The translations under genes were made by a program, and so were the position numbers. Below the pieces are notes generated by a model. It saw only the letters and a list, made by a program, of their open reading frames with translations. It did not search any database and was not told where the DNA came from. From NCBI RefSeq assembly GCF_027595985.1, contig NC_073307.1, positions 13,449,432-13,513,431 of the forward strand: 64,000 nucleotides of DNA, read 5' to 3'. Source of the DNA: Sorex araneus (Eukaryota > Chordata > Mammalia > Eulipotyphla > Soricidae). Shown in pieces: positions 34,853 through 46,813 of the stretch; the stretch's first letter is position 1; every line of letters begins with the position of its first letter.

Positions 34853-35368
34853 CTAAATGGTCCAAAATAATCTGACAAATTCTTGTCCTCCCCAACCCGA
34901 AAAAAATGCTAGCAAACTGTAAAGTGGTCACATATGAATAGAGAAAAATGAAAGGAAGATTGTATGACTTACCAATGTACTAACCAATGTATAAAACCCG
35001 GGTGACCTTACTTATCCCCAAAATACAATACATCTAAAAGACACACAACTTGTTCTTAAATGTCTACAGTTGGCTTTATTACTGCCATTTTGCAAAATTT
35101 ATCTTCAATTACATAAGATGAGCTAGTCAATTCACTAATTTTGGTCAAATCATTCAATAAAAATTAAAATTTATTGTTTGAAATAGTGTCTGATAAGTAA
35201 AAAATATAAAATACTTTAATATTTTAAATATATAGAATATTTAAAATTATTTTATCATTTTTAAAATGTTAATTAAATTTATTCACGAAGCTGAAGTGAG
35301 TTTTTATTCTAACTATAGGAAACTATTTCAAATCACCAAAAGCATGTCTTTAATATTTATAGACTGCT
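34853..35368. other. AT-rich intronic stretch
   Basis: Strongly A/T-rich between 35,140 and 35,280. No feature is recognised. Confidence 0.5.
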
Positions 35369-35382
35369 ATTTAATTATGGTA

Positions 35383-35621
35383 GCTTGCCGGGCTCTCCGA
35401 GAGGGGCTGAGAAACCAAACCCGGGTCAGTCATGTGCAAGGCAAACGCCCTACTCGCTGTGCTATCACTCCAGTCCATCCACCCTCAAGGCAGAGCCTGG
35501 TAAGCTACCCGTGGCATATTCAATATGCCAAAAACAGTAACAAGTCTCACAACGGTAGTGTTACTGGTGCCCGCTTGAGCAAATCGATGAGCAACGAGAT
35601 GACAGTGATAGTGATACACTG
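35383..35621 (+). mobile_element. SOR-type SINE, CAGTG-tailed class, with 5' inversion
   Basis: The left part (35383 to about 35,477) is the head in reverse orientation, ending cactccagtcc. The right part (about 35,488-35,621) is the body and tail in sense orientation, from aaggcagagcctggtaagct to gacagtgatagtgat. A single 14-bp duplication atttaattatggta at 35369-35382 and 35622-35635 encloses both halves, so they entered as one event. About 19 bases of the consensus are lost at the joint and about 10 foreign bases are present. Confidence 0.93.
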
Positions 35622-35639
35622 ATTTAATTATGGTATCTC

Positions 35640-38080
35640 ACTGAGGTAAGGAATTTGCAGATTGGCAATAAAAAGATCCTTTAGGATTTAATGTAACTGT
35701 CGAAAGCTCTCAAAATAGAAGGTGTCAAATGAATTAAAGGCATTGTCACCTTTCCCAGTATTAGTTGTCAAAACAGTGGCTAACAGCCCTCCCTACCTGT
35801 ATGTAATATGATCAAAGCAAAAATCTTTTGTCCCTCTGCCACCAACCACCAAAGCATGGCAAGTTCCTTCCAGAAACATGTAGACACATTTATTTAAACC
35901 TCATTAAGAGGTTTCAGAGATAGCACAGGGCTTAAGGGATTAAGGGGTTAAGGTCTTGCTGTGGAAAACTCATGGGGGAAAAACTGTCATCAAGCTCTTA
36001 CTGATAATGCATGTGATAAAACAATAAAATCATATTTATTGGTATAGATTAAATGTCACACATACAGTATACAGTTTAAAATACCCACAGTGTAGTGTCA
36101 TTAAGATTCACTTAAAAAGTACCCAAAGCATCAATCATGTGTAGACCACAGACATGAATAAATTTACAATGACCAAAAAGAAGTATGGGCATTCAGAATT
36201 TACTTGCAGCAAATGCATCTGGAATAAATGAAATCTAATGTTTAATTACAGGGAGTGGAAAGTATATGATTATAATTTAGTGAGGATAATTTCAAGGAAT
36301 GGTAGGCCACAGAGATTTCTGTTATTTTCTTTTCCTTTTTAAGTGCAAATATTTAGTCTTTTAACTTCTATTTTTAAACCCAAGGGCATTTATTTTTGCT
36401 TGAATCATCCATGCCACATCTGATAATGAATTTGAAGTATTTGATGTAGCTGCAAAGAAAATGCAGCTTTGGTCAGGGAAAAGGCCCCTGTGTCTACTGA
36501 GATCTGCTTGCAAGCCTCGGAGAGTCAGTCTGGGCACATTAATAATAGAACGAACACCCAGCTTAAGTAAACAGATTCCTCAAGGCAGAGATTTGACAAT
36601 TAAAAAAATTCCAGAAGCTATTCATTTTGTTTACTTTAGCGAAGAGTGACAGTGTTAACTGGTGCTCGTTGGTCCTTTTTATGAAAACAGAACTATCCTT
36701 TGCTGTAGTTGAGAATTTGGTGGAAATAACACCTCGTGGTTTGGGAGGCTTTCATATTTCAAAACGGTGACGTCAACCAGGTGAGGAAAGAGTTTCTGAT
36801 CTACCCTAAGGAGCAATGTCTGGTACACTAGAGCTCATATTCCACGGAAACTACAGAATATGTAAGTTTCTGTAGTGTCTGCCTCGTGTTAGCACTACAG
36901 CCCAACAAAACAGAGCCAGTGTTAGGTACAGAATTTATGGACCAAATTCTAAACACAGGCTGTTATTACACAGCAGTGGAATGATGCTCAGGGTTTTGAA
37001 GTTCATTATATCAAATAATCTATGGATTAGAGACCATCACATGCATTTCACAGTTGCTATGATTCCAACCTCCTATATCACTTCTCTAAGGGGCTGCCAA
37101 CTTTCATTCTGAAAGGAAATTGAATTAGCATGTAAAAGCAATGTAAAATTAAAACATGCCAAGGATTGGAATAAAGTTTCCATTTGGTCATCCCCTCCTC
37201 TCTGATTCTCTGGGTGTGTAGTTCATGGTGGGGCCAAGGCTAGAGCATTCTAATTTTGAAGATAGCCAAGCCTACAGAATAAAAGAGCTTGAAATCAGAT
37301 TCAATTTTAAAGTAAGTAACTCCGCATTCCTATCATCAATATGCCAATAAATAGATTAATGGATGATGAAAAGGCCAAATGATGAACGACAGAAAATCAC
37401 TGAACAAAGAGCCAGACCCATTTTACAAAAGGAAAGAATGGATCCTCTTAAATTCATCTGATAGGTGATCAGAAGTTATGATAAAAATTTAAATGCCATT
37501 TGTAAGATGAAGCTGGAGAGATAGTAGAAGATAATGCAAAGTTATACTGGAACATAATGCCAAATGTCTTCTTCATATCAAAAGTTTCTCAGTATTTTCA
37601 ACTGAGATAGCTGGAATAATTTCCACCATCTTAGGAGAAGCTAATAACTCCTGAAATAATGAAAACCCCTAAGGAAGGAATATGAGCAATAATAAGGAAT
37701 AATATGCTTGGTTGCTTTTCTTGCATTAGTTTGGCAACTAAGCCTTATTTCCTCTTGATCTGAAACAAAATGAAAATGACTTCCTGTGCAATGTTCCCCA
37801 AAGCAGTGAGCCAACTGCACACCCATTCGACACTGACTTTTGGCTATGATGAAACAGAACAGCATTCCAGGAGCATACAGCAACTGCACACATCAGCCTT
37901 GAAGGTGATTAGTGTGAGATAATACCAGATAATAAATGCTGAAAAGGACTGCATTGAAGACTTAATAGACTCAGGGGAAAAAAAATAGGGGAGACAAAAT
38001 AACCAGATTTAAAGAGGGGACATGGAGTTTGGAAGAGCTTTTAGGGAACTGAGTTACTGCAGTCAAATTGCATCAGTAAC
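35640..38080. other. Intronic stretch nearly free of recent repeats
   Basis: Only short SINE traces are visible (35,905-35,955 and 37,505-37,530). The block at about 36,340-36,700 has moderate complexity, several CpGs and TAAT-type motifs, and could be a conserved noncoding element. That is inference; no comparison was made. Confidence 0.4.
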
Positions 38081-38089
38081 AGCCCAAAT

Positions 38090-38182
38090 AAAGGGCTGCT
38101 GATATTTCTCAGACTGTATAGGATATGCCTTGCAGTGCTTGCAGTGCAAGGCCCCTGGGTTCCATTCTCAGCATCACACATA
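38090..38182 (+). mobile_element. SOR-related SINE, head-only fragment
   Basis: Decayed sense fragment: aagggctgctgatatttctc, atatgccttgcagtgcttgc, gggttccattctcagcatca. Confidence 0.5.
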
Positions 38183-38324
38183 CAAAAATACACATACACT
38201 TTATACATATACAAAGTGTTAACTGGACAACTTTAATGTACCTAACACTGAGCTATGTGCCAATAATCCAAACCATCCTTTCTCCTAGAGGTATTCACAG
38301 TCTTTTAAGAAATAAGGGAGAGGC

Positions 38325-38420
38325 CAGGGCGATAGCTCAAATGACAGAGCACATGCCTAGCATGCCCAAGGTTCCAAGTTTGATCTTAGGCAAAGCATGG
38401 TTCCTCACCTCCAGCACAAA
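38325..38420 (+). mobile_element. SOR-related SINE, head fragment
   Basis: Decayed sense fragment: aggccagggcgatagctcaa, gcacatgcctagcatgccca, agtttgatcttaggca. Confidence 0.5.
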
Positions 38421-40257
38421 AGCAAATTCTATTTTTACAAAGAATAAGAAACACTTAGAAAAAGCAAAAAGGTCATTGTGATTGCTCACTACCTTCTTTC
38501 TTGCTGAGTTTGTCATGGATGCATAATGCGACTTGTGCTCTTCTCTAGTTCCAAGATAAGAAAGAGCCAACTAAGGACAGAAGTAGTGAAAAAACAATAC
38601 TTTCATGAGTATGTGTCTAACACATATATGTGTCAGTACGTGTCCTGTACTGAATAGTCACCATGGTTGGTTAGTCTAGGGAGCTTGTCACTGCTGCATT
38701 TAGCGCCATAGAATATCGGGTGAATTTCTAATAGCACGTAAATCCAGTTCAAATCCCCTTGGAAATATGAGGCAAGTTACTGTAGACTTACTGGGAGTTA
38801 CATCTATGGCATATCTACTGGAGATTGGTATTTCAGTTATTTTTGCCAGAATATAACTATTTACTAGTAGTCCACTATTTCTAAGGATGCAAAAACCAAG
38901 AGAACAAGAACTTGTTGAAAACTGACTCTGTACTCCAAACTAAACTGGGTTACATGAAAGTTAGAAAGAATTATCTGAGAGATTTATTTACAATTTGCTT
39001 ATATAAAGACAAAATTTTAAGCAGTAACTCCAACAAGGTCAGTATATTTAATCATACTTTATAAAAAATTATTTATAATGAGCTCTTGCTACACTACAAA
39101 CCTGCCTCTAGGAACTCTAAGGACCATGAAACATTGTTTTATTGGGGTGATGGGCATACACAGGTAGATCAGAGAACTGTGGGCTAGTATTCCTTGGCAT
39201 GAAGAGAATTATAATAAGTCTTGTGAGTAGAGTGCTCATGGTCAGACTGAATGTTCAGAGGTTCCTTGGGAAAAATAACATTGATTATAAGATATGAGCC
39301 CAAGGAAGCCAATAAAGTACATGACCGGGAAAGAACATTTGGGGCAGAAAAGCAACTGGAATGAAGCCTCAAAGGTTGCAAGAGCTTGGAGTGCTGATAA
39401 AAGGAAGGAATGGATGTGGATCTGAGTAGGCAAAGAGGCAAGAGGAAGGCAAAGGGCAGACCACATAGAACTCTGCAAACAATATTAAGTAGTTTGGAAT
39501 CACTTCTGAGCATAACAGAAAGCTCTTTAAGTAGGCCAGGTAAATGATCTGATCCGTGTCTGTGAATTTCTTAAAAGAAATGTCTATGGCATAAAAAGTG
39601 GATTTTAGAAAAGAGAGTTGCAAAGACAAAAACAACCTCGTCTTCAAAAAAAGTAGAGCATCTGAAGGCTACTGCGGTTATCTGTGGTAGAACTGCTGTT
39701 GTCTTCAACTTAGTAGATGAGACAGAGTAATGGATAAATGTACAACTGTGTATTCTATATCTAGACAAGGTCACCGGATGAGCTGGAGATAGAAGTGAGG
39801 GAAATAGAAGACTCAAAGATAAAACCTTGCTATAATCTTGAATATCTTACAATGGAAAGAGCTTCAAAGAAGTGGGTGGGGAGAAGCAAGTAATGAAGAA
39901 AACAGAGAGAAATGAATTAGTCGGCTATTTGATATATTCCCAAATAATTCATGAGTTGTGGACCATCTTAAACAAAAATTTTAAAATACTATTCTTATCT
40001 TAAATAAAGCATTTAAAAAGAAGAACAAAAAAAAAGAGAAGCTGATCTCTTTCCAAATGAGAAATACAAAGTTAGCTCAGCCACAGTGAGAAAGAAAATG
40101 ATATGTGGGTTGAAAAAATTAAAATATTGATTTCAACTGCCTTGATGGGAAATAGGATGTGCAGTGGGTGGATGGAAAGGTAGGTGAGACAGACTTGAGA
40201 AATGCAAACATATACATCCGCAGCACCACACACTCAACACACCAGACACTAGCCATC
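38421..40257. other. Intronic stretch with an ancient mammalian repeat
   Basis: About 39,180-39,850 has the phrase order of a widespread old mammalian repeat (gcagaccacatagaactctg, then agtagtttggaatcacttct, then gaggtgagggaaatagaag-like text). The 62,290-63,190 block looks similar. I cannot name the family with confidence. No gene is seen. Confidence 0.4.
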
Positions 40258-40302
40258 TACACACCAAACACACACACACACACAACACACACACACAAAC
40301 CC
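40258..40302. repeat. (CA)n microsatellite
   Basis: CA run with one aa-type interruption, preceded by CA-rich imperfect sequence from about 40,222. Confidence 0.92.
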
Positions 40303-40847
40303 CCAATTGCTTCTTTGAACTTTTTATTTCAAGTGAAGGGTTGCAGAAAATTTGAGGTTGACCAATTTGTCCAAAGTACCAAGAGTTTGGAAGAAGACCC
40401 AGTATAATAGCTCTGGTGAGAATTTTTAATGATAAATGAGTAGGAAGTTAAGAGAGACAGAGACAGAAGTTATAAAGGAAATCTGACAAGAAAACATTTA
40501 AGTCAGAAATTAAGCACCCAGACCTCTTTAAAAGCTGTGTCCACATTGATAGGGTAAATTAAATTTATAAATTGTTTTACCATATCTGCCAACTGCCATG
40601 TACCTGATGGTATAAGGTGATTTTCTGAAGAGCAGAACTGTGAACAAAGAAATCTTCAAGGCAGTGAGAGAAAATGAATAAGGGGCAGGGAATAAGCAGT
40701 GAGTTCAATGAAGAAAAGTTTAGAAGGGGTACAGTCACAGAGATAGGTGGGAAACAGCAAAAGCTGACAGTCAGGGTTGTTCAGCTAGATACCACCCTGT
40801 GAAACATAATATTCAAAAAGAGAATAATCACCAATCTCTTCAGACAC
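40303..40847. other. Intronic stretch, nothing recognised
   Basis: No gene or recent repeat. It may continue the old repeat described to its left. Confidence 0.4.
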
Positions 40848-41082
40848 TTTTTTTGGGTGGGGGGCCACCCAAGTGGTTCTAAGGGGCTGGAGCTGGTGGT
40901 CCAACGCATGGGTTTAAGGATGTGGCATTGTTTGAGCAGTGCTGGGGATCACTGGGGCCACTTAATGTTGCTGAGAAAGGGGCAAGTAGGGCTACACTTG
41001 GTGGTACTCAGAAAGCCATGGAGTGCTGGGAATAAAACCCTAGTCTTGCACATAACCCATCTACTATCTCCCCAGGCCCACT
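40848..41082 (-). mobile_element. SOR-related SINE, diverged reverse copy
   Basis: Landmarks are gggtggggggccacccaagt, gctacacttggtggtactca, ctgggaataaaaccctagtc and actatctccccaggccc. The span is longer than usual, so two overlapping old copies are possible. Confidence 0.55.
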
Positions 41083-42450
41083 TCAGACATTCCACAATTA
41101 ATTACTGAGCAGTGGACCAAAGAGAATAATCACTGCCATTTTGGAACTGAGATCTTTACTGATTTTGTTATCATGAGTAAGTACAAAACTAAAAGGTTAA
41201 AAGAAAATTCAGTAGCAGGAACAAAAGATTCTAAAAAGGATCCATCTTCTCCATCTACAACCGTCTTGCAATATGTAGACATTTTCAGCTACCTCAGATA
41301 ACATGTACTTCTTCTCAAAGGGTCTTCAAGATTCAAAGGCTTTTTTGAGTTCTACTGACCATAGATACTTCAATAACTCATGTTCAAAGATTTTCCTGTT
41401 CAGATGACAAACCTGGTTTGAAAAATTCCTTGGTAATTCTGCCAGCTATGTCTGCAGAGCACATGGGCTGCATGTACCATAAAGTTTTGATCAAAGAAAT
41501 CTTTTATAACCCAGCTTCCAGTGATGTAATATGAAGTGAGACCCATCAACAAGGCTGTGACAACAGGAACTTTTTAAAAAGAGTCGGTCTGATGGAACTA
41601 CGTAGTTCACTAGCTGATTCCCCACATATTTATGGGACATTCACTCTGTACCAGGACCTGCCTGGGTTAGTGGGAAAACAGCCATGAACAAGATGTGTGA
41701 ACTTCTTGTGTGAGCAGAGCTCATGCGACAGTGGGTTTTAGAGACAGTGAAGGGGTCTAGGAGATAGCTAAGTGACTTTAAACATTTTCCCAGCAAGCAC
41801 AAGGTTGTAGTTCAAATCCTAGTGCTGCCCCAAGACCAGGAAGCACCAAGGACAAGTGTGAAGAGAATTTTTTTTTTGGAGAGTGAAAGAGAGAAAAAAA
41901 GAGAAGCAGGAGAGGCAGAGAAGGAAAAGGAGTAATAATGAGAAGAGGAAGAGTATCAGAGAAAGGGAGAAAGAGGTAGGGGAGGAGAGAGGGGAGAAAC
42001 AATAAGTTGACAACTATCCAGAAGGAATCATAGCTCTAAGGTGAAATGAAATAAGCTGATTTCAAGCAAAGGGAGTTTCAGAAAGGAAAAGTTGGGGAGA
42101 AGGAGACTTCTAGATTTGTATTCAGGAGACTTTCAAGCTGAGTCCTCACTTGACTCTGAGAATATAAGAAGGGACACAGTGGCACACCACGAGACCACAA
42201 GTCTCAGTGCAATCACTTCAGCTACAGAGTGTTGAAGGCAGGTTGCCAGGATGGATGTGGAGCTGAGACTGCTTGAAGGTCCATTATCAGATAGTGGATT
42301 AGGGTGTGGGGAGCCCAGCGAGTCCACAAGGGCTAGGATCTCATTCCAAGGACAGTGACTGGAATTCAGAAATATAAAAGATAGTGTCATCGACGGAAAA
42401 GAGCAGTTTAAAACGGAGGAGTCTAACAGAGGACAGCCAGCCACTTCCTA
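41083..42450. other. Intronic stretch with old repeats
   Basis: A decayed SINE head may lie at 41,755-41,830. A GA-rich tract lies at about 41,870-42,000. The block 41,625-42,440 carries traces of an old dispersed repeat (gggacattcactctgtaccag). No gene is seen. Confidence 0.4.
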
Positions 42451-42612
42451 GGAAGGAAGGAAGGAAGGAAGGAAGGAAGGAAGGAAGGAAGGAAGGAAGG
42501 AAGGAAGGAAGGAAGGAAGGAAGGAAGGAAGGAAGGAAGGAAGGAGGGAGGGAGGGAGGGAGGGAGGGAGGGAGGGAGAGAGGGAGAAGGGAGAGAGGGA
42601 GGGAGAAAGGAA
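42451..42612. repeat. (GGAA)n/(GGGA)n tetranucleotide tract
   Basis: About 23 GGAA units (42451-42543), then about nine GGGA units and a GA-rich end. It is homopurine on the plus strand. GGAA arrays can bind ETS-family factors, but nothing in this sequence shows such use. Confidence 0.95.
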
Positions 42613-42796
42613 CTCTCTGGGGAGACCCTTAATAGGACTGAGAATTATGGCCTTCATTTAGATGGTGTATTATCTGAGCTCCCTGTACACTGTCACTGAG
42701 TCAACCAGTGTTTGTTAAGTGCCTTATTTGGAAACTCTTTCAGACCTGAGACTGATAAGACAGGATGAGAATTTTCTGGGGAAATCAACGGATTCT

Positions 42797-42921
42797 TTTT
42801 TGTTTTGTTTTCGTTTGAGGACCACATAACACTCAAGGGACCAGCCATGGTGGCTCGGATCAAACCTTGGTCAGCCACATGCAAGGCAAGCATTTCACCC
42901 GCTGAAAGATCTCTCCAACTC
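42797..42921 (-). mobile_element. SOR-related SINE, shortened reverse copy
   Basis: A T-rich left end, then gaggaccacataacactcaa, ggatcaaaccttggtcagcc and tgaaagatctctccaactc. The middle of the body is deleted. Confidence 0.6.
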
Positions 42922-43346
42922 TATGGCACTTTTCATTTCACTTGAATTAGAGATATTTTGGGATTTTCTCTTGTCTCTATCAAAAAAAGTCTTTCAAGCA
43001 GCTCCCTTAACCCAAGTTTACTCAAGCAAAAGTTTCTTAGGTAAAAATGGCATTTTGTTATCTTGATCAATGGCATTTTATTTCTTAGGCAAAAATGGTA
43101 TTTTATTCACCTCAGCTTATACTTTTCTGAGTTCTTGCATAAAGTAGCACTGAACAAATATTTTTTAACTGTATCACTTTCAAGAAGTTATAGCAGGAAA
43201 CAAGATAATTTGAAATTTCATCATTCTTATTTCCCATCCGAAAAAACACTCAATTTCTGGTCTGCATAAATTAGAAGTAGAGGCAATCAAAACTTCAATT
43301 CAGATTCTTAGTTCCAGATCCATTTTTCCTGTGAGTCCTGAAATGA
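42922..43346. other. Intronic stretch, nothing recognised
   Basis: AT-rich. A short imperfect duplication ttcttaggtaaaaatgg / ttcttaggcaaaaatgg lies at about 43,034-43,050 and 43,082-43,098. Confidence 0.5.
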
Positions 43347-43614
43347 TGGGCTGGAGCAATGGCACAGTGGGCAGGGCATTTGCCTTGCATGTAGCCAACC
43401 CGTGTTAGATTCCTCTGCCCCTCTTGGGATACCAAGAGTATCTCGCCTGCACAGCAGAGCCTATTGAATACCTGTGGTGTATTCAATATGCTAAATACCT
43501 GTGGTGTATTCAATATGCTAAAAACAGTAACAACAAGTCTCACAATGGAGATGTTACTAGTGCCCGCTCAAGCAAATCGATGATCAATAGGATGACAGTG
43601 ACAGTGACAGTCCG
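43347..43614 (+). mobile_element. SOR-type SINE, CAGTG-tailed class, with tandem duplication
   Basis: Sense copy from gggctggagcaatggcacag to the tail gacagtgacagtgacag. A 27-bp unit is repeated head to tail without mismatch at 43467-43493 and 43494-43520. A possible short duplication gaaatga lies at 43340-43346 and 43615-43621. Confidence 0.9.
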
Positions 43615-44637
43615 GAAATGACTGAATAACTCCGTGTTGTTTTCTTCAAGACATACACAGTGGTCAGGCTGGAACGTAAATCTGTGACTTCTTCCTTCTG
43701 CCAGGCCTGTTTCATCCCACCTTGATTGTGGGTAGAATTCTAACCGTTTTGAGTCTCAGTTTCCAAGTCTACTGATGGAAATTTCCTGTAGTTCTAGGTA
43801 AAACTGCTAAAGGATTAGCTGAGATATAGCATGAAAATCAGTGCCTACCTATATTACCTCAGTGGAACAATCAAGAACTTCGCAAGTATAGCCCATGTCC
43901 TAAACTACCACATAATCTCCTGGATGCATTGTCTCTTTTCTCTCTGCAAGTTTGTTCTCTTCTCAGTCCACCCAACAAGCCAATGCTGCAAAGTATCCAC
44001 TTACTGCATTTCACCTATCTTTCACTCTTCTCCCCATATGTCATCAGTCATTTTGCATAAAATTGACATTACCTCATAATTAAAGATATTCTACTCTTCT
44101 GATTAAAATTAAAAAGTCATAAGGCTTCACAGGAATAAAAAGGACAAAGTCCATGGTGCAAGTGTTTCTTTATACATTCATTTCCTGAAACCTCCCCACA
44201 CTCCACCTCCCATTCCCAGTTCCAGTTCTGTGCTACTAGGTCTTTCCACGGATTACCTCCTGGTACCTTTTCTGCTTCTCTGGGGAACTAATTCCTTACC
44301 ATTCTGTATCTACAACCACAGGGAAATTTAGTTATACATGTTTCTATGCTCATAAATCTACAGCATATCATTTCAAAATATTTTGTGAATTCATAGTATA
44401 GAACTTAAGAAGATGATACAATCTAGTAATTTTCCCAAAAGACAGCTAAATAGGGAATATATAATGGGTATGCTTGATCATTCTTCAGATGTTTAATTTA
44501 GAATAGATTATTGTGTGAACCCTACAGCATTGGAATGTGTGTCTTCATATAATGGCATGGGTACCATATAGACATGGTGTGAGTTGGGTGTTCCAGAAGC
44601 TGGTAAAAATATCATACAGTCCATAAAAATACAAAAT
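43615..44637. other. Intronic stretch with a MIR-like trace
   Basis: About 43,730-43,850 resembles MIR (ttttgagtctcagtttccaa, followed by aaaggattagctgagatata). The rest is unassigned. Confidence 0.45.
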
Positions 44638-44639
44638 GG

Positions 44640-44905
44640 GAGTGGGGATGTGTTCTGTGGTAAAGTATATGCCTTGCATACATAAAACCTGGGTTCAAGT
44701 CTTAGCACTGAAACACACATACACACATATACACACAATGTCTCAGTAGTAAGAATCAGAGCTTTAGTACACTGGGGAGGGCACACACCCAGGTTGCGAT
44801 TCCCATACTATGAAAGGTACCCCAAGCCCTGCCAGGAATAATCCGTGAGTGCAGAGCCAGGGATAAACTGTAAGCTTTGCCAGGTGTCACCCCAAAACAA
44901 AGACA
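44640..44905 (+). mobile_element. Two adjacent SOR-related SINE fragments
   Basis: The first (44,640-44,735) is an old head (ctgtggtaaagtatatgcct, cctgggttcaagtcttagca) followed by a CA-rich stretch. The second (44,758-44,905) is a better copy with tgccaggaataatccgtgag, gagccagggataaactgtaa and ccaggtgtcaccccaaaac. Confidence 0.6.
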
Positions 44906-45369
44906 GTCCTCATAGGAAGATAAACTACCACTTTATAATTATTATTATTATTGTTACTAATTATTAATTATTATTATATTTTATCTAAAAACAAGTAAAT
45001 CTGGTTTGGCTGTGGAACATTATAAGAACAGGAGTAGTGCAGAGCTCAGGGCCTCGCAAGTCTAACACACACACAAAAATCATTCAGCTTAAAAGGCAGG
45101 CTTGATTCAATCCTGCTAGGGTAAGTCAAAATGAGAATGCAGAGTTCAGGAGCTATACTGTGAATAGTCAGGTTTCAGGTAAGAAGTATTATGGTTTATA
45201 TCTGTAGAATTTTCTGGTTGCTAATTTTCATTCATTATCTAAGTTTAATATTTTAAATATCTACAACAAGAGCACACACCCCTTTCTTCCTTTTTTTAGA
45301 ACTACTACTCTATCAAAATCATTTTAAAATTTCTCTTCTCTCTCCATTTCTGTCTCTCTGTCTCTCATT

Positions 45370-45450
45370 CTCTTTGCAGTTCTGGGATAAAACCCAGAGC
45401 TCCATATATGCAAGGCATGTACTCTATGACTTAGTTACTTCCTCAACCTC
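45370..45450 (-). mobile_element. tRNA-derived SINE head, decayed
   Basis: In sense orientation it reads agtacatgccttgcatatat then ctgggttttatcccagaact, the counterpart of the fragment at 44,650. Confidence 0.45.
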
Positions 45451-46309
45451 TTCCTTTATTTTTCATGCAAAAAAAAACATGGGTTTATTTCCTATAGAGA
45501 ATGTTTTTTATCTTAAAGCACAATTAATATGTTGTTCAGGAAATGAAGAGTTGCACAAGATGTAATGTTACATCAAAACTTCTAATTTGTTCATATGCTA
45601 ATAAAATTTTCAAACACTATACTGATAAGAACTTATCAAGAAAAAAATCATATATTATTATAATGTAATGAGAAATGAAATTTGATTCCATGAATTTTGT
45701 CCTATATTTTCTCAAATACTTAATGATTCTGAGGCTCTTTTTTTTTCTGGTAGTTATTTAGATAGAACTAAGAGCTTGACTTATACCAAAGAGGATTTGA
45801 GCTAGATTAAGTGCTAAAGCACAGGACAAAATCAAATAGCGATTTAAAAACAACTACAATAAAGAAAATCCAATTCAAAAATAGATGAGTGGAATACATG
45901 TTCCACGAAATTTAAACACTTAAAATGGTTAAAAACCCTGAATTATTACTTCCAGGAAAAATTTTAAAAGAGGCAGGGAGAGGGCACATAAATATGAAGT
46001 TGTCTGGTTCTTGCAAACAGAAATGAATTAAAGTAACGGTTTTAAAATATTTGTTTCTCCTACCATCTGTCTTATAAAATCCAAAGCCAAACCCAAATTG
46101 TAAATTGAGAGCATCCATGCTGTAGCAATGAGCTAATACTCTCCAAGGACATCACTCCTTGACAATCTAGTAGAGAATGTGGAAGAAAGAATAATTAATA
46201 TAACAGTCTCTTTTTTCTCTCTCTTTCTCTCTCCTATCTCATGTCTCAATATCTGAGATTGGTTCTTCCTTACAATTTAGGTTTCCTATTATTTTAGGAT
46301 TTATTTATT
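45451..46309. other. AT-rich intronic stretch
   Basis: No gene or clear repeat. A CT-rich run lies at about 46,208-46,242. Confidence 0.5.
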
Positions 46310-46467
46310 TTTTTCTGGTTTTCTGGTTTTGAGCCACACCTGACAGTGCTCAGGACTTAGAGACCACTCTTGGCATAGCTTGGGAGATCATATGTGGTAT
46401 TAGGAATTGAACCTAGGTTGGCCACATGCAAGAGCAAGCACCTTACCTTCTATCTCTTGGGCTCCAG
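46310..46467 (-). mobile_element. SOR-related SINE, A-tailed class
   Basis: Reverse copy: gagccacacctgacagtgct, ctcttggcatagcttgggag, attgaacctaggttggccac, ctatctcttgggctcc. Confidence 0.75.
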
Positions 46468-46639
46468 GGTTTAGTTTAATTTAATAATTTTTTTTCATTT
46501 TTTTGGGTCAAATTTGTGACTCTTTTCTACTTTTCACCATCAAGTGTTCATCCATTTGTTTATGCAGAGGATAGTTAAAAATTTGCTGAATTAAGGAAAA
46601 CAGACAGCATCTTAAAGTAAGAAAAATTTGAGTTGACAA

Positions 46640-46760
46640 AGTTCTGACTAAACAATTATTGGCTTTTCACTTTGAGAAAGTCTTTCAACCTCTTTTGAGT
46701 CTCAGCTTCCTCATCAACCAATAGAAACAATTATTCTTAAAATGACCAGAACATTAATAT
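46640..46760 (+). repeat. MIR element, fragment
   Basis: Recognised from gagaaagtctttcaacctct followed by gagtctcagcttcctcatca, the standard MIR order. Confidence 0.6.
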
Positions 46761-46813
46761 CTGTTATGGAAAGGTTCATTTAAAATTTTAAAAGCCGGAC
46801 GTCCCATCACTGC

